Assembly: GCA_048859965.1 (NCBI GenBank)
Contig: JBLIZO010000015.1
Location: 5,884 to 69,883, forward strand
Source: Fluviibacter sp048859965
GTDB taxonomy: Bacteria > Pseudomonadota > Gammaproteobacteria > Burkholderiales > Rhodocyclaceae
DNA length: 64,000 nucleotides
Direction: 5' to 3'
Position 1 is the stretch's first letter; each line of letters opens with the position of its first letter. The notes under the pieces were generated by a model. It was not told where the DNA came from. It ran no database searches and worked only from the letters and a program-made list of their open reading frames with translations. The translations under genes and the position numbers were made by a program. Positions 25,346 through 34,350 of this stretch are shown here, in pieces.

Positions 25346-25974
25346 CGCAGATCGGTGATGTGGCGCAGCTTGTGGTCCACCCACGGGCTGTGACGCAGTG
25401 AGCGCGTCATCCAGACGGTGTGCATGCCCAGCCGTTTGGCCATGACCAGATTGGCCAGACTATCCTCGACCATGATGCACCGATTGGCCGGTACGCGTTC
25501 GCGTTGCAGCAGCTTGAGAAAACCGTTGCGTAAGGGCTTGGGCTGGAAGTCGAAAGACTCGACCGTATAGATGGTATCGAAGAGCGGTAACAAGCCGCTG
25601 AGGCGCAATACCTCAAAGGTATACGGGCGTGGCGCATTCGAAAAAATAATGCGCCGACCGGGCAGGTCGTGCAGAGTCTGCTTGAGCGCAGGTGCGGTGA
25701 TCAGTAGCGAACCCAGATCGTCAAAATTGTGGGTCGCCGCCAGAAAGTGGTGCGGGTCAACGCCATGGTGGCGAATCAGGCCCAGCAGTGTGGCGCCGTA
25801 GCGCTGCCAGTAGTGTTGGCGTAACGCAGTTGCTGCGGCGTGATCGAGCGCCAGGTGGCGCTCGATATAAGCCGTCATGGCCCGGTTGATGTGCGGAAAG
25901 ATGTGCGGCGTCGCGTGATGCAGGGTGTCGTCGAGATCGAACACCCAGACCGGTGAGCGCCGTGCTGCGTGCAT
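25300..25974 (-). CDS. HAD family pyrimidine 5'-nucleotidase
   Basis: A 224-residue haloacid-dehalogenase-type hydrolase similar to the SDT1-like pyrimidine nucleotidases found beside argB in Betaproteobacteria. Motif I is FDLDDTLHHATP, motif II is IIFSNAPRPY, motif III/IV are KPLRNGFLKLL and MVEDSLANLVMAKRLGM. The substrate is inferred from family likeness. Its ATG overlaps the argB stop by 4 bases. The tail overlaps hemB on the other strand by 46 bases. Confidence 0.87.
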   Translation of the reverse strand: MHAARRSPVWVFDLDDTLHHATPHIFPHINRAMTAYIERHLALDHAAATALRQHYWQRYGATLLGLIRHHGVDPHHFLAATHNFDDLGSLLITAPALKQTLHDLPGRRIIFSNAPRPYTFEVLRLSGLLPLFDTIYTVESFDFQPKPLRNGFLKLLQRERVPANRCIMVEDSLANLVMAKRLGMHTVWMTRSLRHSPWVDHKLRHITDLRYLASWSQRAACGAK

Positions 25975-26867
25975 CAGTTGGAGCGGATCATGGTGCCGAC
26001 GCCATGCTGCGTGAGAATTTCCAGAAGCAGCGCGTGGGGTACGCGGCCATCGATGATATGCACACCTTTAACACCATTGCGTGCTGCGTCCAGTGCCGAC
26101 GAGATCTTCGGCAGCATGCCGCCCGACAATGTGCCATCGGCGACCATGTTGTCGATGTCGCGTGGGGTCAGATCGGTCACGAGGTTGCCGTCCTTGTCGA
26201 GTACGCCTGGCGTATTCGTCAGCAGCACAAGCTTTTCGGCGCCCAGCACTTCGGCCATTTTTCCGGCAACGACATCAGCGTTAATGTTGTAGGTCTCGCC
26301 GTCTGGCCCGAAACCGATCGGAGCGATGACCGGGATAAAGGCACCTGAGACCAGGTGATGCACGATCGACGGGTCGATTTGCTGAATATCGCCGACGAGG
26401 CCGATGTCCAGCAGCTCCGCCGGGTTGCCTTGCTTCGGCAGCATCAGTTTTTTGGCGCGAATCAGACCGGCGTCTTTGCCGGTCAGACCGACAGCCTTGC
26501 CACCATTCTGGTTGATGAGACCGACAATATCCTTGTTGACTTCACCGCCCAGCACCATTTCGACAATGCGCATGGTCTCAGTATCGGTGACGCGCATACC
26601 CTGAATGAATTCTCCCTTTTTGCCGACCTGGGTCAGCATCTGTTCGATCTGCGGGCCGCCACCGTGAACAACCACCGGGTTCAAACCGACCAGCTTGAGC
26701 AGCACCACATCGTTGGCGAATGATTGCTTCAGGCGTTCTTCAGTCATGGCGTTGCCGCCGTACTTCACGACGATGGTCTTGCCATGGAAACGCTTGAGGA
26801 AGGGCAGTGCTTCGGCCAGCACCTTGGCTTCGAGGGCAATATTCTCAGGGATTTGGGCAATGTGCAT
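25974..26867 (-). CDS. argB: Acetylglutamate kinase
   Basis: Phosphorylates N-acetylglutamate, the second arginine synthesis step. The 297-residue protein has the lysine in KTIVVKYGGNAM, the substrate loop VVVHGGGPQIEQML, the NINADVVAGKMAEVLGAEKL motif and the C-terminal GTLSGGMLPK. The ATG at 26867 gives the usual length; the frame stays open further upstream but that part reads as a shadow of nudB. It overlaps the HAD gene by 4 bases. Confidence 0.95.
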   Translation of the reverse strand: MHIAQIPENIALEAKVLAEALPFLKRFHGKTIVVKYGGNAMTEERLKQSFANDVVLLKLVGLNPVVVHGGGPQIEQMLTQVGKKGEFIQGMRVTDTETMRIVEMVLGGEVNKDIVGLINQNGGKAVGLTGKDAGLIRAKKLMLPKQGNPAELLDIGLVGDIQQIDPSIVHHLVSGAFIPVIAPIGFGPDGETYNINADVVAGKMAEVLGAEKLVLLTNTPGVLDKDGNLVTDLTPRDIDNMVADGTLSGGMLPKISSALDAARNGVKGVHIIDGRVPHALLLEILTQHGVGTMIRSN

Positions 26868-26943
26868 AAAGAAGTCCGTGGTTCCGAAAAGCAGAGGTGT
26901 TGGCGGCGATTGTAACGAGCCGGCGAATGATCGCAAAGGGGTA

Positions 26944-27402
26944 TTACGCGCTGACCGCAAGAGGCCGGGTTTTGAGCGCCAGAATGGCGTCGCGATTGCT
27001 GGCGGAGAAACAGGCGGCGGCAGCCGCGTCACAGGGAAGCCAGCGCCAGGCACGGTGCTCTTCGGGCGCTGTCGCAATATCACAGATTGTCGGCAGGCAC
27101 AGCGAAAACACCCGCTCGCAATTGTGCGTGATCTCGGGCGCGTAACGGTGACGCCATTCGGGCATGATTTCGTAGACGTTTTCGCCGGGCCAGATGTGCA
27201 GTTGCTCTGGCGTGATCGAGAGGCCGGTTTCTTCGTGCACTTCGCGCACGGCAGTTTCCAGAAAGCTTTCCCCGTCTTCACGGCTGCCAGTCACCGATTG
27301 CCAGTAACCCGGATGTTTGGCGCGTTCCAGCAACAGAATTTGCAGATCCGGCGTATGGATCACGACGAGTACTGACTCGGGACGCTTATAGTCAACGGTC
27401 AT
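26944..27402 (-). CDS. nudB: Dihydroneopterin triphosphate diphosphatase NudB
   Basis: A Nudix hydrolase that removes pyrophosphate from dihydroneopterin triphosphate in folate synthesis. The 152-residue protein starts with YKRPESVLVVIHT and has the Nudix box SREDGESFLETAVREVHEE with all key glutamates. Order aspS, barstar, nudB in the same direction resembles the aspS-nudB pairing of other Proteobacteria. Clear ATG at 27402. Confidence 0.92.
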   Translation of the reverse strand: MTVDYKRPESVLVVIHTPDLQILLLERAKHPGYWQSVTGSREDGESFLETAVREVHEETGLSITPEQLHIWPGENVYEIMPEWRHRYAPEITHNCERVFSLCLPTICDIATAPEEHRAWRWLPCDAAAAACFSASNRDAILALKTRPLAVSA

Positions 27403-27418
27403 GGTTTGGGCTTTGAGT

Positions 27419-27862
27419 CTAGCCGATCATCGGCAGCAGGGCGACGCCGTCGCCACGTAAGCCCAGAAACGCCCAGAAGGGGATTTCCTGCTCCTGCCAA
27501 TAATGGCTGGCTGCCTGAAAAGCGTCGAGCAGTTTTTGTACGCCCGTCGGGTCGCTGGCGATGAGGTTGTCGGCATCCTCGACCAGAATGACATAGCCTG
27601 TTGCCGGCAACCAGGAAAAGTCGCCAAGCATTTCGGCCAGGTCATCCAGGTGGGCGGCCTCGTGCGCCGGGCAGGCCGTGGCTTTGGTGAGGATGGCCAT
27701 GGCATCCGCCATGCGCGGTGTTTCGGCAAAATCCGCCACGATCAGCTGCAGATCGGCCTGGGCGCAGGCCTCGGCCAATGCGTCAATGCCGCCCGGCGTG
27801 AGATGGTATAACCCCGCCCGCTCATGGTCAGCGAGCAGGCGGGCGAAGGCGGCCGGATTCAC
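27419..27862 (-). CDS. Barstar (barnase inhibitor) family protein
   Basis: A 147-residue protein that aligns with the barstar-related family found beside aspS in many Betaproteobacteria: a DLQLIVADF strand, then a helix, then DFSWLPATGYVILVEDADNL and IPFWAFLGL. The usual FGxNWDAL loop that contacts the ribonuclease is changed (here CPAHEAAHLDDLAEML). No barnase-like gene is in the window. The start is the GTG at 27862, without a clear ribosome binding site, 27 bases after aspS. An orphan with unknown partner. Confidence 0.75.
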   Translation of the reverse strand: MNPAAFARLLADHERAGLYHLTPGGIDALAEACAQADLQLIVADFAETPRMADAMAILTKATACPAHEAAHLDDLAEMLGDFSWLPATGYVILVEDADNLIASDPTGVQKLLDAFQAASHYWQEQEIPFWAFLGLRGDGVALLPMIG

Positions 27863-27889
27863 GGACGGGCGCTGCCGGGTAACAGACGC

Positions 27890-29698
27890 TTAGGCAGGCG
27901 CCCTGGCGTCGGTAGCCGACGGCTGCGCAGCGGGCTGACGCAAACGGATGTGTAACTCGCGTAGTTGTTTCTCATCCACCGGCGACGGGGCGTCGGTGAG
28001 CAGACACTGGGCGCGTTGCGTTTTCGGGAAGGCGATCACGTCACGGATCGATTCGGCGCCGGTCATCATGGTGACGATACGATCCAGACCAAAGGCCAGG
28101 CCACCATGCGGCGGGGCGCCGTACTTGAGCGCGTCGAGCAGGAAGCCGAATTTCTGTTTCTGCTCTTCTTCGCTGATACCGAGGGCGCTGAACACTTTTT
28201 CCTGAACATCGGCACGGTGGATACGGACCGAACCGCCGCCGATTTCCCAACCGTTCAGGGCGATGTCGTAGGCCTTGGCCAGGCACTTGCCCGGGTCAGA
28301 GGACAACAGATCGATATGGGCATCCTTCGGGCTCGTGAACGGGTGGTGGCAGGCATTCCAGCGCTTGTCATCTTCATCGTATTCGAACATCGGGAAGTCA
28401 ACGATCCAGATCGGTGCCCACACAGTGCCGTTCATGAATTGTTTTTCGTGACCGATCTTGACGCGCAGCGCGCCCAGGGCATCGTTGACGATCTTGGTCT
28501 TGTCGGCGCCAAAGAAGATCAGGTCGCCGCTCTGGGCGCCGGTGCGCTCCAGAATCGTTTTGAGTGCGGTTTCGTGCAGGTTCTTGACGATCGGCGATTG
28601 CAGCCCGGTTTCGTTGGGTTGCGAAGCATCGTTGACCTTGATGTAAGCCAGACCCTTGGCGCCGTAGATGCCCACAAACTTGGTGTATTCGTCAATTTCG
28701 CCACGAGTCAGCGATGCGCCACCGGGAATGCGCATCGCGGCGACACGACCACCGGTCGTTGCCGGGCCGCTGAACACCTTGAAAGCGACATCGGCGACGG
28801 CATCGGTCACATCGGTCAGTTCCAGCGTGACACGCATGTCCGGCTTGTCCGAACCGAAACGCGCCATCGCTTCGGCGTAGGCCATGCGCGGGAACGGGTT
28901 GGGCAGGTCGACATCCAGTGCGTCTTTGAACACGTAACGGATCAGGCCTTCCATCAGGCCCATGATTTCTTCTTCGCTCAGGAACGAGGTTTCGATATCG
29001 ACCTGGGTGAATTCGGGTTGGCGATCGGCGCGCAGATCCTCGTCGCGGAAGCATTTGACGATCTGGTAGTAGCGATCGAAGCCGGCGACCATGAGGAGCT
29101 GCTTGAAGAGCTGTGGCGACTGCGGCAGTGCGAAGAACTGGCCATCATGCACGCGCGACGGCACCAGATAATCACGTGCGCCTTCCGGCGTCGATTTGGT
29201 CAGCATCGGCGTTTCGATATCGATGAAGCCGTTATCGTCGAGGAAGCGACGGAAGGCACGGGCGACGCGATAACGCAATTGCAGATTTTTCTGCATGGCC
29301 GGGCGGCGCAGGTCGATGACGCGATGGGTCAGACGCACGGTTTCCGACAGATGCTCGTCGTCCACCTGGAAGGGTGGCGTGACGGACGGATTCAGCACCT
29401 CGATGTCGTGGCACAGAACCTCAATCCCGCCCGAGGCCAGCGTGGTGTTCTCCGTGCCGGCCGGGCGCGGGCGAACTTTGCCGGTGATCTTGAGGCAGAA
29501 TTCGCCGCGTACCGATTCGGCAATCTGGAACATCTCCGGGCGATCCGGGTCGCAGACGATCTGCGCCAGACCACTGCGGTCACGCAGAGCGATGAAGATA
29601 ACGCCACCGTGGTCGCGGCGACGGTGCGCCCAACCGCAAAGGGTGACGATCTGTTCATTGAGCGAAGGGTTGAGGTCGCTGCAGTAATGAGTACGCAT
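27890..29698 (-). CDS. aspS: Aspartyl-tRNA synthetase, probably non-discriminating
   Basis: Charges tRNA-Asp. The 602-residue bacterial-type protein has the OB-fold anticodon domain (GWAHRRRDHGG), class II motifs 2 (YQIVKCFRDEDLRADRQPEF) and 3 (HGGLAFGLDRIVTMM), and the GAD insert between them. Residue 30 is His and the residue near 81 is Gly, the two positions reported to mark non-discriminating AspRS in Pseudomonas, so it probably also charges tRNA-Asn, which GatCAB would amidate. It lies 30 bases after DUF502 and has a Pro/Ala-rich tail. Confidence 0.96.
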   Translation of the reverse strand: MRTHYCSDLNPSLNEQIVTLCGWAHRRRDHGGVIFIALRDRSGLAQIVCDPDRPEMFQIAESVRGEFCLKITGKVRPRPAGTENTTLASGGIEVLCHDIEVLNPSVTPPFQVDDEHLSETVRLTHRVIDLRRPAMQKNLQLRYRVARAFRRFLDDNGFIDIETPMLTKSTPEGARDYLVPSRVHDGQFFALPQSPQLFKQLLMVAGFDRYYQIVKCFRDEDLRADRQPEFTQVDIETSFLSEEEIMGLMEGLIRYVFKDALDVDLPNPFPRMAYAEAMARFGSDKPDMRVTLELTDVTDAVADVAFKVFSGPATTGGRVAAMRIPGGASLTRGEIDEYTKFVGIYGAKGLAYIKVNDASQPNETGLQSPIVKNLHETALKTILERTGAQSGDLIFFGADKTKIVNDALGALRVKIGHEKQFMNGTVWAPIWIVDFPMFEYDEDDKRWNACHHPFTSPKDAHIDLLSSDPGKCLAKAYDIALNGWEIGGGSVRIHRADVQEKVFSALGISEEEQKQKFGFLLDALKYGAPPHGGLAFGLDRIVTMMTGAESIRDVIAFPKTQRAQCLLTDAPSPVDEKQLRELHIRLRQPAAQPSATDARAPA

Positions 29699-29728
29699 GG
29701 GAGTTCGGGCTTTTCTTCAGGGTGGAAA

Positions 29729-30391
29729 TCAGTCGCCGGCGTAAGTGTCGGCAGTGGTTTTTGCGTTGAGTGCGGCAAGCGCGTCCGGATTCTTGACGGG
29801 TAGCGCGGCAGGTGCGACGACGCCCATTGAGATCAGGTACTTGAGGGCGTCTTCGACCGACATGTTGAGTTCGACGACCTCTGTTTTAGGCACCATCAGA
29901 AAGAAGCCGGAAGTCGGATTCGGTGTCGTCGGCACATACAGGCTGACCATGTCGTCGCCCAGATAGGTGGCAATTTCGCCCCCCGGGGTGCCGGTCAGGA
30001 AGCCGATGGTCCAACTGCCCGGGCGCGGATATTGCAACAGCACCGCTTGACGGAAGGCCTGGCCGGAAGGCGAAAACACGGTGTCGGAAATCTGCTTGAC
30101 ACTCTGATAGATGGAGCGGACGACCGGAATGCGATGCAGCAGCGCCTCCCACCAGCGCACCAGCCGCTGGCCGATGAAGTTGGCGGTGAGCAGGCCCGTC
30201 AGAAAGACGATCAGCAGCGTCATCAGCGCGCCCAGGCCGGGGATGTGGAAGCCCAGCAGCATGCGCGGTTGCCATTCATTTGGCAGCAACAGGACCGACT
30301 GATCCATCATGCCCAGGATGAACGACAGCACCCACAGGGTGATGCCGAGTGGCGCCCAGATCAGCAGACCGGTAATGAAGTAGCGTTTCAC
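29729..30391 (-). CDS. DUF502 family membrane protein
   Basis: A 220-residue inner-membrane protein of unknown function. Two transmembrane segments are visible (LLIWAPLGITLWVLSFILG and LGALMTLLIVFLTGLLTANF), followed by the conserved soluble part IPVVRSIYQSVKQISDTVF and VPTTPNPTSGFFLMVP. It starts with GTG at 30391, fitting the usual family N terminus (KRYFITGLLIW). It lies just upstream of aspS in the same direction, as often seen in this class. Confidence 0.85.
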   Translation of the reverse strand: MKRYFITGLLIWAPLGITLWVLSFILGMMDQSVLLLPNEWQPRMLLGFHIPGLGALMTLLIVFLTGLLTANFIGQRLVRWWEALLHRIPVVRSIYQSVKQISDTVFSPSGQAFRQAVLLQYPRPGSWTIGFLTGTPGGEIATYLGDDMVSLYVPTTPNPTSGFFLMVPKTEVVELNMSVEDALKYLISMGVVAPAALPVKNPDALAALNAKTTADTYAGD

Positions 30392-30505
30392 GTTGTGTAG
30401 ACCTTGGGATCAGATCCGTGGTAATTCGTCGAACCCTTGATTATAGCGGACGCGCGCCGATACAGGGTGGATGCGGCGAACGGGGGCGCTGGTCGGGCGG
30501 TTGAC

Positions 30506-31717
30506 TCAGAGCACGGTACCGAGTTGAAAGATCGGCAGGTACATGGCGATGACGAGTCCGCCGATGAGACCGCCGAGAATGAGCATGAGCAGCGGTTCCA
30601 TCAGGGTGCCGAGCTGGGTGACGGATTCATCGACCTCGCGTTCGTAGATATCCGCCACTTTGTTCAACATGTCGTCCAGTGCACCGGATTCTTCACCGAT
30701 CGCAACCATCTGCACCAATAAGGGTGGAAATGCCGTCTCCCCTGTGAGTGCCCGTGACAGGCTGTCGCCTTGGCGAATTTGTTGGTGCAGGGTTTGGCTG
30801 GCCTGTTTGAATACGTAGTTGCCGGTGGCGTTACCGGCCGGTACCAGCGTATCCAGCAATGGAATACCGGCAGCATACAGCCCGGCCAGCGTTCGGCTCC
30901 AGCGCGCCAGTGCTGCCCGACGCAACAGGGTGCCCAGGATGGGTAGGCGCAGTTGCCAGCGGTCAGCGTTCTCCTGCCAGCGCGGGTTTCGGCGCCAGTA
31001 ATGGGCGAATGTACCGCCACCAGCCGCCAGCAATGCTGCGGCGACCAGGCCATAGTCCCGGATGGCGGCAGAGCCCTCGATAATCAGGCGGGTTGGCAAC
31101 GGGAGCGCCGCACCGAAGCTGCTGAAGCTGTTTTCAAAGGCCGGCACGACGTAAACCAGCATCAGCACCGTGACGATGACGGCCATGCTCAAGATTGCCG
31201 CCGGATACGTTAATGCGCTGCGTAATTTGCCGCGAATCGCCAACATCTTTTCCTGATAGTCGGCAATGCGGGTCAGCATGGCATCCAGCTGGCCAGACTG
31301 TTCTCCGGCGTCGATCAGCGTACAGGTCAGTTCGTCGAAGCTGTCGGGGTGGCGTGCCAATGCCGCGGCTAGCGCGCAGCCGGTTTGCAGATCGGCTCGA
31401 ATCTGCAGCAGCAGGTGTGTGGCTTCCGGTTTTTCCTGGCTCCGCGCGATGATATCGAGCGCCGACAGAATCGGCACGCCGGCACGGATGAGCGTGGCAA
31501 GCTGGCGGAGCAGAAAGGCAACGGTTTTGGCCGCCAGGCGTGGCGCGCGCCGTCGGTTTCTGTGGACCCGGGTCGGCGTAACGCCCTGGCGTCGCAGTTC
31601 AATACGGGCGCTGACTTCACTGCGTGCGCGCAGTTCACCGGACAGTCTGGCGCCCGTGCTGCCGATACCGGACCACTGGAAACGATATTGCTTCTGGCTG
31701 TTGTTCGTGCGGGCCAT
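30506..31717 (-). CDS. pilC: Type IV pilus/type II secretion inner-membrane platform protein (PilC/GspF)
   Basis: The polytopic platform protein on which the assembly ATPase acts. The 403-residue protein has two GspF domains (from about 55 and from about 255) with the repeated hallmarks FLLRQLATLIRAGVPILSAL and GLYAAGIPLLDTL, and three long hydrophobic segments. The ATG at 31717 lies 4 bases after the pilB stop. PilC rather than GspF is favoured by the CcsA-PilB neighbours. The prepilin peptidase pilD, which usually follows, is absent. Confidence 0.88.
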   Translation of the reverse strand: MARTNNSQKQYRFQWSGIGSTGARLSGELRARSEVSARIELRRQGVTPTRVHRNRRRAPRLAAKTVAFLLRQLATLIRAGVPILSALDIIARSQEKPEATHLLLQIRADLQTGCALAAALARHPDSFDELTCTLIDAGEQSGQLDAMLTRIADYQEKMLAIRGKLRSALTYPAAILSMAVIVTVLMLVYVVPAFENSFSSFGAALPLPTRLIIEGSAAIRDYGLVAAALLAAGGGTFAHYWRRNPRWQENADRWQLRLPILGTLLRRAALARWSRTLAGLYAAGIPLLDTLVPAGNATGNYVFKQASQTLHQQIRQGDSLSRALTGETAFPPLLVQMVAIGEESGALDDMLNKVADIYEREVDESVTQLGTLMEPLLMLILGGLIGGLVIAMYLPIFQLGTVL

Positions 31718-31721
31718 CGCT

Positions 31722-33392
31722 TTACCAGGGGTCGGTTGCGGCCAGAACTTCATCGAGTGCGGTATCACCCGTCATGACCTTGTCGAGGCCGGCGCGACGC
31801 AGATCGCTCAGCCCTTCGGCTTGGGCCTGGGTGGCGATATCCAGTGTGCTGCCATTGGCCAGAATGATACGCTGCATGGCCGTGCTGATAGGCAGGACTT
31901 CAAACAGGCCAAGGCGCCCTTTGTAGCCGGTGTGGGCGCATCGGGCGCAACCGACCGGGCGATAGAGTTGCCAGGACCCAGCGTGACGCAGCGCCAGATC
32001 GGCCGTGCTGAAACCGGCGCTGTGCAGGACGTCATCGGGCACCTGGCTATCGACACATTTACAGGCGCAGAGTCGGCGCACCAGTCGCTGGGCGACGATG
32101 AGTAATACGCTACCGGCGACGTTGAACGCGGGCAGACCCAGTTGCCGCAAACGTTCAAGACTGGCGGGTGCGGAACGGGTATGCAGGGTGGATAAGACCA
32201 GGTGGCCGGTTTGTGCGGCTTTTACGGCGATATCCGCTGTTTCAAAGTCGCGGATTTCACCGACCATCAGAATGTCCGGATCCTGTCGCATGAACGCGCG
32301 CAAGGTGACGGCGAACGTGAGGCCGGTACGCTCGTCAATGTTGACCTGGTTGATGCCGGTTACCGGGATTTCGACCGGATCCTCGGCGGTGGCGATATTG
32401 ACGCCGGGGCGATTCAGTTCGTTCAGGCAGGCATACAGCGTGACTGTTTTGCCCGAACCCGTCGGACCGGTCACCAAAACCAGGCCACTCGGTTGGTGAA
32501 TGGCCTGTAGCAGGTGGGCGCGTTGCGTATCGTTCATGCCGAGCTGATCGATATGCAGCCGGGCGTTCTGACGATCCAAAATTCGCAACACGATCTTTTC
32601 GCCATACAGTGTCGGCATCGTACTGATGCGGAAATCAACCGAATTCCCCGTGTCGATATCGATGCGCATCTGGCCGTCCTGCGGCAGGCGTTTTTCGGCA
32701 ATATTGAGACGCGACAGCACCTTGAGGCGCGATGCCAGCATCTCACGAATTTCTACGGGCGGCGTCTCGGCTTCCTGCAGCACGCCGTCAATACGGAAGC
32801 GGACCCGATAGCTGGTTTCATACGGTTCAAAATGGACATCCGACGCGTCTTGGGCGACGGCTTCATCCAGAATTCGTTGCAGGAACTTTACGGCAGGGGC
32901 GTCGTCGATCACATCGCCCGGCGGTGGGGGTATTGTGACTGTGAGCTGATTCTGAGGGGTCGGTGCCTGCGTCGTCTGTGTTTTAAGACGCTCGACGGCG
33001 GTGGCCAGCTGGCGACAGTCGGCGACCAGCGCCGCGATACTCAGCCCCGATTGGAAGCGCACAAGATTGATCAGTACTTCGTCGGCGGGGTCGGCCATCG
33101 CCAGAGAGAGTTGTCGGCCGTTTCGGGCGACGGGCAGGTAGCGTACATCCTGATACAGCGCAGGTGTCAAACCATCGATCAGCGGGGTCGATTCGATGAT
33201 GTCATCTTCGCATCGGGTAAAGCCGAAGGTCCGGACGATGAAATCGACGATATCGCCGCTTTCCATGAGCCCGGCTTGCACCAGTTCGTCCGGCAGGCTG
33301 GTGTTTCTCTGGGCGCAGCGCGTCTGGCAGCGTGCGACATCGGCGGCAGGAAGTCGCCCGCTCTCGATTAACGCGCGGGCGAGGCTACTCAT
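31722..33392 (-). CDS. pilB: Type IV pilus/type II secretion assembly ATPase (PilB/GspE)
   Basis: The hexameric ATPase powering pilus extension or type II secretion. The 556-residue protein has an N-terminal MshEN-type domain (about 1-130), then Walker A GPTGSGKTVTLYACL, the Asp box ATAEDPVEI, Walker B ILMVGEIRD and the four-cysteine zinc site (CACKC with CARCAHTGYKGR). Its ATG overlaps the stop of the CcsA-like gene by 4 bases and pilC follows after 4 bases. Confidence 0.9.
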   Translation of the reverse strand: MSSLARALIESGRLPAADVARCQTRCAQRNTSLPDELVQAGLMESGDIVDFIVRTFGFTRCEDDIIESTPLIDGLTPALYQDVRYLPVARNGRQLSLAMADPADEVLINLVRFQSGLSIAALVADCRQLATAVERLKTQTTQAPTPQNQLTVTIPPPPGDVIDDAPAVKFLQRILDEAVAQDASDVHFEPYETSYRVRFRIDGVLQEAETPPVEIREMLASRLKVLSRLNIAEKRLPQDGQMRIDIDTGNSVDFRISTMPTLYGEKIVLRILDRQNARLHIDQLGMNDTQRAHLLQAIHQPSGLVLVTGPTGSGKTVTLYACLNELNRPGVNIATAEDPVEIPVTGINQVNIDERTGLTFAVTLRAFMRQDPDILMVGEIRDFETADIAVKAAQTGHLVLSTLHTRSAPASLERLRQLGLPAFNVAGSVLLIVAQRLVRRLCACKCVDSQVPDDVLHSAGFSTADLALRHAGSWQLYRPVGCARCAHTGYKGRLGLFEVLPISTAMQRIILANGSTLDIATQAQAEGLSDLRRAGLDKVMTGDTALDEVLAATDPW

Positions 33393-34297
33393 AAGCTGCG
33401 GTCGAGCAATACTTCCAGAACGAATCGGCTACCGACATAAGCCAGCAGGAGCGACATAAACCCGGCAATCGTCCAGCCGGTCGCCTTGCGACCACGCCAG
33501 CCCCTGAGGCGGCGGCCCAGCAGCAACGCCCCGAAAATCAGCCAGGACAGCACCGCGAAGATCGTCTTGTGATCGGCGCGAATCCACTGGCCGTAAAACT
33601 GTTCCGAGATCAGCAGGCCGGTCGCCAACGATGCCGTCAGGAGCAGAAAGGCAATGCCCAGCATGCGGAACAGCAGGTTTTCCATGCGTAGCAGCGGCGG
33701 GAAACGTGGCGCTGCCGTTAGGCGCTCGGGGTGGTGCAGGTCGCGTTCGGCAATCCAGAGCAGGCAGGCTTGCAAGGTCGCCAGCAGAAAGACGCCGTAG
33801 GCCAGCATGGCCAGAATGAAATGCACGCGGAAGAGATGCGACCCGATATGCACCAGCGGATGCTCGGCAGGAAAAATCAGCGGTAGCAGTACGCAGGCCG
33901 AGGTGATTGGCAGAATCAGCGCGAGCAGGCCGCGCTGCCGGTGGGCGAGGCTTTCAAAGCCGTGCAGCACCACGGCCAGCCAGAGAATGACCGAGATCGC
34001 CACCGCAAAAGAGAAATGCACACTGCCGTCGCCGAACATCTCAAAATACAGGGCGCCAGCGTGTATCGTCAGTGCGAAACCGAGCAACGGCGGTGCAACA
34101 CCGGCCGAGGGTTGGCTATCTTGCCGTGCTTTGGCACTCAGAGACGCTTGGGCCAGACGGGCCTTGGATTGTGCGGCGACCTGGCGCAATACCTGCCAGC
34201 TTAGAAAACCGTAAGCGAGTGCGGCAACGACCGTCAGCAGGGTTGCCAGCGGAATAGGCGTCGGAAACAGGAAGGGAAGCGATACAATTGGCGTCAT
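33389..34297 (-). CDS. CcsA/HemX-like cytochrome c assembly membrane protein
   Basis: A 302-residue integral membrane protein with about eight hydrophobic segments and the family marks VHIGSHLFRVHFILAMLAYG and WIRADHKTIFAVLSW, whose histidines are candidate haem ligands. Relatives next to ffh are annotated as cytochrome c biogenesis proteins, but the role of this one is not proven. I use the ATG at 34297; a frame 17 residues longer reaches into the ffh leader. It is the first gene before pilB-pilC and faces ffh across a short divergent spacer. Confidence 0.82.
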   Translation of the reverse strand: MTPIVSLPFLFPTPIPLATLLTVVAALAYGFLSWQVLRQVAAQSKARLAQASLSAKARQDSQPSAGVAPPLLGFALTIHAGALYFEMFGDGSVHFSFAVAISVILWLAVVLHGFESLAHRQRGLLALILPITSACVLLPLIFPAEHPLVHIGSHLFRVHFILAMLAYGVFLLATLQACLLWIAERDLHHPERLTAAPRFPPLLRMENLLFRMLGIAFLLLTASLATGLLISEQFYGQWIRADHKTIFAVLSWLIFGALLLGRRLRGWRGRKATGWTIAGFMSLLLAYVGSRFVLEVLLDRSL

Positions 34298-34350
34298 AGC
34301 CCCATTTATATCACGGGGGGCCAAATGAATCTTCAAGACAAACCACACCC

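Noticed and set aside
26868..27281. A longer ArgB with about 138 extra N-terminal residues
   Set aside because: The extra part is nudB read in another frame and has no likeness to ArgB; the ATG at 26867 gives the normal length.
27965..29803. A 612-residue open frame opposite aspS
   Set aside because: Pure antisense of a conserved synthetase, without start signals or motifs.
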